5,704 bases of DNA from Planctomycetota bacterium (GTDB taxonomy: Bacteria > Planctomycetota > Phycisphaerae > SM23-33). The DNA lies in contig QNCB01000099.1 in the NCBI GenBank assembly GCA_003644335.1, positions 1 through 5,704 of the forward strand. Direction: 5' to 3'. How positions within the stretch are numbered: the stretch's first letter is position 1; each line of letters begins with the position of its first letter. The notes beneath the pieces are model-generated. The model did no database searches, was not told where the DNA came from, and saw only the letters and a program-made list of their open reading frames with translations. Below, piece by piece: positions 1-4,039 of the stretch. The position numbers were made by a program, and so were the translations under genes.

Positions 1-198
1 AACAAAAGCAAAAGCGAAAAAGAATTACACAAATCTTTACAGCGTCGAAAACCCTTGTTTTCCAGGTCTTATCTGGACAGAGAGCTTTGGTGTATTTGTT
101 TTGTAATCTTTTACCAGTTAACCAGTTAACTAATCAACCAGTCAACAACCCCGCGGTTGAATTGCTGAAAATCGGTCAGTTTGAGTAATAACTTCTTT
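1..198. other. Non-coding AT-rich spacer at left edge
   Basis: No convincing gene is seen here. The first 30 bases are A-rich with a repeated AAAAGC motif. A small hairpin (TCCAG at 61-65, CTGGA at 73-77) and a second one (CAACC at 146-150, GGTTG at 155-159) are present. Neither is followed by a T-tract on the strand that would terminate the minus-strand phosphotransferase gene ending at 199. The tandem repeat at 113-144 is listed separately. One frame is open from base 1 to about 129, but its translation (rich in Lys, Ser and Arg) resembles nothing I recognise and looks like chance. Confidence 0.6.
113..144. repeat. Degenerate 8-nt tandem repeat, four units
   Basis: Four contiguous octamers can be read: ACCAGTTA (113-120), ACCAGTTA (121-128), ACTAATCA (129-136) and ACCAGTCA (137-144). 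The consensus is ACCAGTYA. Two units are identical; the third is the most diverged. This is a short tandem repeat in a spacer, downstream of the minus-strand phosphotransferase gene. No function is evident. Confidence 0.75.
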
Positions 199-1251
199 CT
201 ACTTTGGCGCGTCGGAGAGGATGTCGCAAAGTTCGTCGACGTGCGAGAATATCCAGTCTACTTTTTTGCAGATCATTTGCAAAAATCCTTTGCCATCGAA
301 TCGGCCAAACGCGCCGGTCGATGCGATGGGCAGGACGGCTTCGGCTATCATGGCTTCGCACATCAGGTACGGTGCCGCCCGCAGCTCGTCGGTGGAGATA
401 ATATTTACCGAGTCGTACCCGCGGAGGAATCCGTGGAAGCGTTTCATGTCGATATGCTCGGGCCAACTGGTCGGGTCACCCTCGCCGCCCAGTATCGAAA
501 ATTGCAGCGCGCCGTTGGCGAAGTCTATAACCCGCTGTTGTAGCCGGGCTGTGTCGTAATCTATCACCGCTACGACCAGCCTGTTGCGGAACAGCATATT
601 CCCCGGGTGCCAGTCGCCATGGACTATCTGCAAAGGCCAATTGCCGATGCCCAACTTGTTGACTTTTTCCGCAGCTTTGCGATACGCGCTCTCGAGATAT
701 TTCACCGTGTATTGCACGTCGGAGCTTTGTTTCTGATCCGCTGGTGTGAGGGTCCTGGCGGTTTTCAGAATAGACTGATGAATCGCCTTGGCGTTGTGGT
801 AGCTGGCCCGGGGAGGTTCGTAGTCGCTCTGAAATCCTTCCAGCAGTTTATGATACAGCCCCAGGGCGTGGCCACCCTGTTCGGTCGCCTGCAACGAGCC
901 GTCGTAGTTCGTGCCGGTGATGAACTCCTGCATTTCGTAGATCTTTTCACCCAGCAGCAGCATGGAGTTGTTGTCTTCTTTCGTGCCGCGAAGGTGTGGC
1001 AGGGGGAAGTTCTGAGCAGCCAGGGCCAATTGAATTTGATGAGTGAAGGCGACCTTGCGGATATCGTCGCGTCCCCTGGCCCGGCGTTTGAAGAGAAACC
1101 GCCCAGCTTCGCTGTCCACGACGACCTTCGGCGCGCGACGCGAGCCTCGAGCGAACTCCTTGATGTCGCGAACAACGCCCAGGTCATAATGACTGAGGCA
1201 TATCGCCAGTTCCTTGGCTTCGAACTGATCGTGTTGTCGAACGTCCTGCAT
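199..1251 (-). CDS. Phosphotransferase (APH/homoserine-kinase-like fold)
   Basis: This encodes a predicted cytosolic ATP-dependent small-molecule kinase of the aminoglycoside phosphotransferase (APH/ChoK/HSK2) superfamily; the substrate cannot be told from sequence. With the start at the ATG at 1249-1251 (350 aa), the probable beta3 ATP-binding lysine is K55 in RFLFKR. The Brenner catalytic loop HGDWHPGN lies at 211-218 (catalytic D213, metal-binding N218), and the second metal-binding motif IDYD is at 230-233 (D231). No antibiotic-resistance subtype is recognisable, and the protein looks like a housekeeping or accessory kinase, similar in style to planctomycete family members. The frame stays open to a TTG at 1323. 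I prefer the ATG because a GAGG lies 9 nt before it, the recognisable domain begins about 12 residues later, and a possible promoter lies inside the longer version. It is divergent from the regulator gene at 1433. Family is confident; substrate unknown. Confidence 0.88.
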   Translation of the reverse strand: MQDVRQHDQFEAKELAICLSHYDLGVVRDIKEFARGSRRAPKVVVDSEAGRFLFKRRARGRDDIRKVAFTHQIQLALAAQNFPLPHLRGTKEDNNSMLLLGEKIYEMQEFITGTNYDGSLQATEQGGHALGLYHKLLEGFQSDYEPPRASYHNAKAIHQSILKTARTLTPADQKQSSDVQYTVKYLESAYRKAAEKVNKLGIGNWPLQIVHGDWHPGNMLFRNRLVVAVIDYDTARLQQRVIDFANGALQFSILGGEGDPTSWPEHIDMKRFHGFLRGYDSVNIISTDELRAAPYLMCEAMIAEAVLPIASTGAFGRFDGKGFLQMICKKVDWIFSHVDELCDILSDAPK

Positions 1252-1294
1252 GCCGGGGTGCCTCACAGAAGTCACGCGAAAACCCAATGTATGA

Positions 1295-1323
1295 ATCTTA
1301 CCGTCTGAAGTTACATCGGTCAA
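1295..1323 (-). promoter_or_regulatory. Possible promoter for the phosphotransferase gene
   Basis: Read on the minus strand, TTGACC (1323-1318) is followed by a 17-nt spacer and TAAGAT (1300-1295). These match the sigma70 consensus boxes at 5/6 and 4/6. Transcription would start near 1288 and leave a leader of about 37 nt before the ATG at 1251. A weaker alternative lies further upstream: TTGTCC (1381-1376), a 17-nt spacer and TTTTAT (1358-1353). That one would allow the TTG start at 1323. The evidence is motif matching only. Confidence 0.35.
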
Positions 1324-1374
1324 ACCCGTAGGAAACTTTTTTAGTATCGGTAATAAAAAATTTCATACACCCTG

Positions 1375-1404
1375 TGGACAAGTTTCGGTTCGCGTGGGTA
1401 TAAT
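1375..1404 (+). promoter_or_regulatory. Sigma70-type promoter of the LuxR-type regulator
   Basis: A -35 box TGGACA (1375-1380, 5/6 to consensus) and a perfect -10 box TATAAT (1399-1404) are separated by 18 nt. Transcription would begin around 1411, giving a short leader of about 20 nt. A GGAG ribosome-binding site at 1423-1426 lies 6 nt before the ATG at 1433. The promoter position rules out the in-frame GTG at 1394, which lies upstream of the -10 box. No clear operator dyad is seen. Confidence 0.7.
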
Positions 1405-1432
1405 TACATGTGTGAAGTCATTGGAGACGACA

Positions 1433-2161
1433 ATGCCAAAAACGATATCGCCTGGTAGCTTGGCTGAGGATAAGAAAGCCCCTGGTGTGGGCAAGGCTTT
1501 GCGGGCGTGTCTGGTGGGTGGCAAGCAGATGATTCGCCGGGGCGTTGGCGCCCTGTTGCGGGAGCGGGGCGTTGGCTTGGATGGCGAGCACCTCTACGAT
1601 TGCGAGGAACATTTCGCCGAGTCCCTCGCGGATTGCGACGAAATGCCTTATGACCTGATTATCCTGATTCTCTCCGGCGGGCCATTTGCAACGATTCACC
1701 GTATTCGAGAAGTCATAAGCCAAACCGGCAATGCTGTGCCTATTGTGGTGCTTTCCGACCAGAGTGCCCGCGGGCAGGTTTACGCAGCTTTACGTATCGG
1801 AGCCAAGGCGTTTTTGGACCTCGACAGCGACCCGGACGAATTGGCCAAGGCGGTAAGCATGGCCTCGGCTGGGAAGGTGTATCTTTCCTCGGACGTAGCG
1901 GAGCTTTTGGTAAACGACGTCTCCGCTGCAGTCGCGCCAAACAGCACCAATCGCCTGCTCAGCGTCGAGCTAAGCCATCGCGAGGTGGAAGTAGTCCAGC
2001 TGATGTGCGACGGCCTGAGCAGCAAGGAGATCGCACGCAGGCTTCACCTCAGCCCAAAAACCGTCGAAAATCATCGCTACAATATCTATCGCAAAAGTGG
2101 CGTGGACTCCATCGCAGGCCTGATGAGGTACGCGATACAAATGGGCCTGGTGAATGTCTGA
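1433..2161 (+). CDS. LuxR/NarL-type regulator with degenerate receiver domain
   Basis: A cytosolic DNA-binding regulator of 242 aa, the usual size for the NarL/FixJ family apart from a non-conserved N-terminal extension of about 22 residues. The receiver-like domain spans roughly 23-150. The LuxR helix-turn-helix spans roughly 178-240, with the recognition-helix region SSKEIARRLHLSPKTVENHR at 196-215. The receiver retains the conserved Ser (S108, VVLS) and Lys (K125, GAK). However, the acidic pair near the N-terminus is Gly-Gly (G29-G30, LVGGKQ), and the phospho-acceptor Asp is Ile (I79 in DLIILILSGG, where family members have DLxLLDLxMP). Conventional aspartyl phosphorylation is therefore unlikely, and control by a ligand, a protein partner or expression level is inferred. 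The start is set by GGAG 6 nt upstream and by the promoter. No sensor kinase is adjacent. The target genes are unknown; the divergent kinase gene is an obvious candidate. Confidence 0.92.
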   Translation: MPKTISPGSLAEDKKAPGVGKALRACLVGGKQMIRRGVGALLRERGVGLDGEHLYDCEEHFAESLADCDEMPYDLIILILSGGPFATIHRIREVISQTGNAVPIVVLSDQSARGQVYAALRIGAKAFLDLDSDPDELAKAVSMASAGKVYLSSDVAELLVNDVSAAVAPNSTNRLLSVELSHREVEVVQLMCDGLSSKEIARRLHLSPKTVENHRYNIYRKSGVDSIAGLMRYAIQMGLVNV

Positions 2162-2164
2162 AAA

Positions 2165-2185
2165 ATCAGTTGTCAGTTATCAGTA
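2165..2185. repeat. 7-nt tandem repeat, three units
   Basis: Three contiguous heptamers, ATCAGTT (2165-2171), GTCAGTT (2172-2178) and ATCAGTA (2179-2185), begin 4 nt after the stop codon of the LuxR-type gene. Each of the outer two differs from RTCAGTT by at most one base. An A-rich stretch follows. This is a simple spacer repeat with no evident function. Confidence 0.65.
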
Positions 2186-2245
2186 AAAGCAAAAAAAGAA
2201 AGGATTCCCCGTCGCTTATTTGCAGTTTGTCAAAATTATTGTCGG

Positions 2246-2285
2246 GTGGCATGGCTACACCGCGGCTGTTTGCGGGGTAGCCATG
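2246..2285. repeat. Spacer hairpin with GTGGCAT...CGGCTGT module
   Basis: CATGGCTAC (2250-2258) pairs perfectly with GTAGCCATG (2277-2285). After one A/G mismatch, CCGC (2260-2263) pairs with GCGG (2272-2275), leaving an 8-nt loop. No T-tract follows on either strand, so it is not a typical intrinsic terminator, although it is the strongest structure close behind the LuxR-type gene. The segment from GTGGCAT (2246-2252) to CGGCTGT (2263-2269) resembles the terminator hairpin at 3698-3721 behind rmuC, which suggests a dispersed spacer module. Confidence 0.6.
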
Positions 2286-2303
2286 GGGGCTGGCGGAGTT
2301 TAT

Positions 2304-2334
2304 CCCCGCGAAGCCGGGGGCGGGAATGACAAAA
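2304..2334. repeat. GC hairpin plus GGGAATGAC module
   Basis: CCCCG (2304-2308) can pair with CGGGG (2315-2319) around a 6-nt loop. The adjoining 15 bases, GCGGGAATGACAAAA (2320-2334), recur exactly in inverted orientation at 3733-3747. TCATTCCCGC-type modules are known as widespread dispersed spacer repeats in many bacteria; membership of any named family is inference. Confidence 0.5.
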
Positions 2335-2338
2335 AAGC

Positions 2339-2496
2339 GTAACCGTTCATAGTCTTTCAATAAATTTTGAAGAGTTATGACAGAATGGAAGTGTATGTTG
2401 CTTCTCGGCCTGAAAGGCCAGAATAACTTAGCCCAGGGCAACGCCCTGGGCTAAGTTATATTAGCCCTTCGGGCTGAAAAAACCGTGAACGGTTAC
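2339..2496. repeat. 158-nt block bounded by 11-nt inverted repeats
   Basis: GTAACCGTTCA (2339-2349) is the exact reverse complement of TGAACGGTTAC (2486-2496). The block between holds the REP-like palindrome at 2405-2477 and no gene. An AAAAAG lies just outside both ends (2332-2337, one base before the left repeat, and 2497-2502), which could be read as a target duplication. The region is A-rich, so this is weak. It could be a non-autonomous MITE-like element or just a further spacer repeat in two orientations. Confidence 0.4.
2405..2477. repeat. REP/BIME-like three-hairpin palindrome
   Basis: The 73-nt segment is symmetric about base 2441. The core is a perfect 17-bp stem (2423-2439 with 2443-2459) and an AAC loop. 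To its left, GGCCT-GAA-AGGCC (2407-2419) forms a 5-bp hairpin. To its right, AGCCC-TTC-GGGCT (2463-2475) forms another which, read on the minus strand, is the same hairpin with the same GAA loop. Within these stems the two copies differ at two base pairs, both compensatory (G-C to A-T, T-A to C-G). It resembles REP/BIME-type palindromes, which are often mobilised by REP-associated tyrosine transposases. No transposase is present here, so that link is inference. No T-tract follows, so it is a poor intrinsic terminator. Confidence 0.75.
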
Positions 2497-2557
2497 AAAA
2501 AGAACTTCATGTACTTCATGGTGAATTTTTGTGTAGTCGTGAACGGCTACAAAAAGA
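2484..2557 (+). repeat. Direct repeat CGTGAACGGYTAC-AAAAAGA, two copies
   Basis: A 20-nt sequence occurs at 2484-2503 and again at 2538-2557 with one difference (T/C at the tenth base), a start-to-start distance of 54 nt. Its inner 11 nt are also present inverted at 2339-2349. Between the copies is a smaller repeat of ACTTCATG (2504-2511 and 2513-2520). The second copy ends 31 nt before the rmuC start codon, so it lies in the likely rmuC leader or promoter region. I see no good -35/-10 pair there. Confidence 0.7.
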
Positions 2558-2588
2558 CAAAACACGGAAATACCGGGATTTTTATACG

Positions 2589-3662
2589 ATGGAATTCGCG
2601 TTGGGACTTATAATCGGGCTTGCGGTTGGCTTGGCCTTGGCGTGGGTGGTTTCTCTCTGGCACAAACGACACGCCCGCCAGCAGCAGGAAGTAGCTATGG
2701 GGCAGATACGAGAAACTTTCTTCGCCCTGGCAGCTCAGGCGCTCGACGCCAATTCTCGTCAGCTTACCATCCAGGCTGAGTCCAGCCTCGATGGCAAGAA
2801 GAAACTCATAGACCAATCCATCAAAGCTATCAACGACAGGCTTGCGAAGATGGGCGAGTTTGTCCAGCGGGCAGAGAGCGACCGCAAGGCTGAGTACAGC
2901 AAGCTGAGCAGCTCGGTAGGTTCGCTGGCGACAACTACTGGCGAGTTGCACAAAATGCTCGCCAGCACACAGCGTCGCGGAGCCTGGGGCGAACGCATGG
3001 CTGAGGATATTCTCCGCCTGGCGGGGCTGGTCGAGGGCGTGAATTATCGCAAGCAGTCCGCTGTTGACGCCGACAGTGGCAGGCCTGACTTTACCTTTTT
3101 GCTGCCAAACGACCTGACGGCCAATATGGACGTCAAGTTCCCGCTGGAAAACTACAAAGCCTACCTCGACGCCCAGGAAGACCAGGCCCGCACGGCCAGT
3201 GCGTCTCAACTTGTTCGAGACGTTCAGGGGCATGTGAAAGCCTTGGCTGGGCGGAGCTATATCACGGAAAATACCGTTCCGTATATCCTGATGTTTATTC
3301 CCTCGGAGCAAATTTTCTCGCTGGTGATGGAAACCTGCCCGGACCTTATAGACCAGGCTATGGAAAAAAAGGTCGTCCTCACCAGCCCGATGACGCTCTA
3401 TGCCATGCTCGCGGTTATTCGCCAGGCTGCGGAGAACGCCAACGTTGTGAAAACCGCCGATGAGATTATCTCGCTGCTGGGGAGCTTCGACAAACAATGG
3501 CGGAAGTACAACGAGGAAGTAGACAGGCTGGGCAAACAAATAGACACGGTGGCTAGCCAGTTCCGGACCGTCAGCGGGACCCGCAGCAATGTATTGCAGC
3601 GCCAACTGAACAAAATCGAAGACCTCCGCCAACAAAGAGGCCTACCCGAACCCCCGGAATAG
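2589..3662 (+). CDS. rmuC: DNA recombination protein RmuC
   Basis: A 357-aa membrane-anchored protein of the RmuC family, associated in E. coli with limiting recombination at short inverted repeats and predicted to contain a PD-(D/E)XK-like nuclease core. The order is typical. An N-terminal transmembrane helix (about 3-23) is followed by a basic stretch and a long helical, probably coiled-coil segment (about 28-128). The RmuC domain follows (about 129-300), with GAWGE (131-135), GRPDF (164-168) and MDVKFPLENY (180-189), giving candidate active-site residues E135, D167, D181 and K183. A second helical stretch closes the protein. The ATG at 2589 is chosen because it places the membrane helix at the very start, as in the family. 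The frame runs open to a TTG at 2529 inside repeat sequence, which is unlikely to be used. The ribosome-binding site is weak (GGGA about 11 nt upstream). Two terminators follow, so it is probably monocistronic. Confidence 0.93.
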   Translation: MEFALGLIIGLAVGLALAWVVSLWHKRHARQQQEVAMGQIRETFFALAAQALDANSRQLTIQAESSLDGKKKLIDQSIKAINDRLAKMGEFVQRAESDRKAEYSKLSSSVGSLATTTGELHKMLASTQRRGAWGERMAEDILRLAGLVEGVNYRKQSAVDADSGRPDFTFLLPNDLTANMDVKFPLENYKAYLDAQEDQARTASASQLVRDVQGHVKALAGRSYITENTVPYILMFIPSEQIFSLVMETCPDLIDQAMEKKVVLTSPMTLYAMLAVIRQAAENANVVKTADEIISLLGSFDKQWRKYNEEVDRLGKQIDTVASQFRTVSGTRSNVLQRQLNKIEDLRQQRGLPEPPE

Positions 3663-3671
3663 ACGTAGCGC

Positions 3672-3695
3672 GGGTGTTCCGCCCATGTTTTTTTT
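3672..3695 (+). terminator. Intrinsic terminator 1 after rmuC
   Basis: GGGTG (3672-3676) pairs with CGCCC (3680-3684) around a TTC loop, including one G-T wobble. After three bases comes a run of eight T (3688-3695). The hairpin starts 9 nt after the rmuC stop codon. The stem is short but GC-rich, and the T-tract is strong. Confidence 0.6.
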
Positions 3696-3701
3696 CTGTG
3701 G

Positions 3702-3727
3702 CATAGCCGCCCTCGGCTGTGTTTTTT
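3702..3727 (+). terminator. Intrinsic terminator 2 after rmuC
   Basis: CATAGCCG (3702-3709) pairs with CGGCTGTG (3714-3721) in an 8-bp stem with one T-G wobble and a CCCT loop. Six T follow directly (3722-3727), then further T-rich sequence. It lies 6 nt after the T-tract of terminator 1, giving a tandem pair. The hairpin sequence resembles the structured module at 2246-2285. Confidence 0.75.
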
Positions 3728-3732
3728 CTTTC

Positions 3733-3747
3733 TTTTGTCATTCCCGC
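3733..3747. repeat. TTTTGTCATTCCCGC module, inverted copy
   Basis: These 15 bases are the exact reverse complement of 2320-2334 in the spacer upstream of rmuC. The copy sits directly behind terminator 2. With the GTGGCAT...CGGCTGT similarity it makes a second module shared by the two spacers flanking rmuC, in opposite relative orientation. Confidence 0.6.
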
Positions 3748-3770
3748 GTAGCTTGGGTGCCGTGCTCAAT

Positions 3771-3798
3771 CCGAAATCTGAAATCCAAAATCCGAAAT
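3771..3798. repeat. 7-nt tandem repeat, four units
   Basis: Four contiguous heptamers: CCGAAAT (3771-3777), CTGAAAT (3778-3784), CCAAAAT (3785-3791) and CCGAAAT (3792-3798). The first and last are identical, and the middle two differ from them by one base each. This resembles the heptanucleotide short tandem repeats known from spacers of other bacteria such as cyanobacteria. No function is evident. Confidence 0.8.
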
Positions 3799-3870
3799 TG
3801 CCCGGGATAACCGACTAATTTTATGCCCACACACGATGCCCAATGGTAAGACCAGGGTTTAATCTCGCAC

Positions 3871-3922
3871 ATCGGCACCCAGTCAACCAGCAACAATCTT
3901 GTATTTTCATTTGGGTGTCGGT
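3871..3922. promoter_or_regulatory. 11-bp inverted repeat overlapping the aspartate kinase promoter
   Basis: ATCGGCACCCA (3871-3881) pairs with TGGGTGTCGGT (3912-3922), including two G-T wobbles, across a 30-nt loop. The right arm fills much of the spacer between the proposed -35 and -10 boxes and its last base is the first base of the -10 box. This could be an operator site, a cruciform-forming dyad or chance. As RNA it would require an upstream start. It does not resemble a lysine riboswitch. Confidence 0.35.
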
Positions 3923-3927
3923 ACAAT
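3899..3927 (+). promoter_or_regulatory. Putative promoter for aspartate kinase gene
   Basis: A good -10 box, TACAAT (3922-3927, 5/6), lies 17 nt after a poor -35 box, TTGTAT (3899-3904, only TTG matching). The inferred leader is about 105 nt to the start codon at 4040. It contains a small hairpin (CTCGC at 4004-4008, GCGAG at 4012-4016) about 12 nt before the ribosome-binding site. The weak -35 box would fit activator dependence, but this is inference from motifs only. Confidence 0.4.
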
Positions 3928-4039
3928 GTTCGCCCGAATTGAGCGGCGTGGTTTTGTTTGGAGTAGTCGGGTTTGGAACAGCCCGGCCAGTTTGCCCCGA
4001 AGCCTCGCCGGGCGAGTGCGTTGGATTGGAAGAAATCAG

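Noticed and set aside
1..129. Frame open from the left edge that could be the tail of a plus-strand gene
   Set aside because: Only about 42 codons, A-rich, low-complexity start, no recognisable domain; cannot be supported.
607..1308. 233-aa open frame on the plus strand
   Set aside because: It lies antisense inside the phosphotransferase gene, which has clear catalytic motifs; the translation shows no recognisable domain.
1394..1432. Upstream GTG start for the LuxR-type regulator
   Set aside because: The GTG lies upstream of the TATAAT box of the best promoter, and the ATG at 1433 has its own GGAG.
2166..2441. 91-aa minus-strand frame in the repeat-rich spacer
   Set aside because: Its translation starts inside the palindromic REP-like element and reads through hairpins; it is repeat sequence, not a gene.
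2423..2459. Intrinsic terminator for the LuxR-type gene
   Set aside because: The 17-bp stem is strong but is followed by TATATTAGCC, not a T-tract, and lies more than 260 nt after the stop codon.
2246..2557. CRISPR array
   Set aside because: Repeats differ in sequence and orientation, spacing is irregular, and there are no cas genes or equal-length spacers.
2547..3635. 362-aa open frame on the minus strand
   Set aside because: Complete overlap with rmuC on the other strand, whose domains are unmistakable. It is a codon-bias shadow.
3899..4039. N-terminal extension of aspartate kinase by 47 residues
   Set aside because: The family protein starts at MSIVVMKFGGTS, preceded by a good ribosome-binding site; the extension would cross the likely -10 box.
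3799..4039. Lysine riboswitch or T-box upstream of aspartate kinase
   Set aside because: No recognisable conserved core; the likely promoter leaves only about 105 nt of leader, short for a lysine riboswitch.
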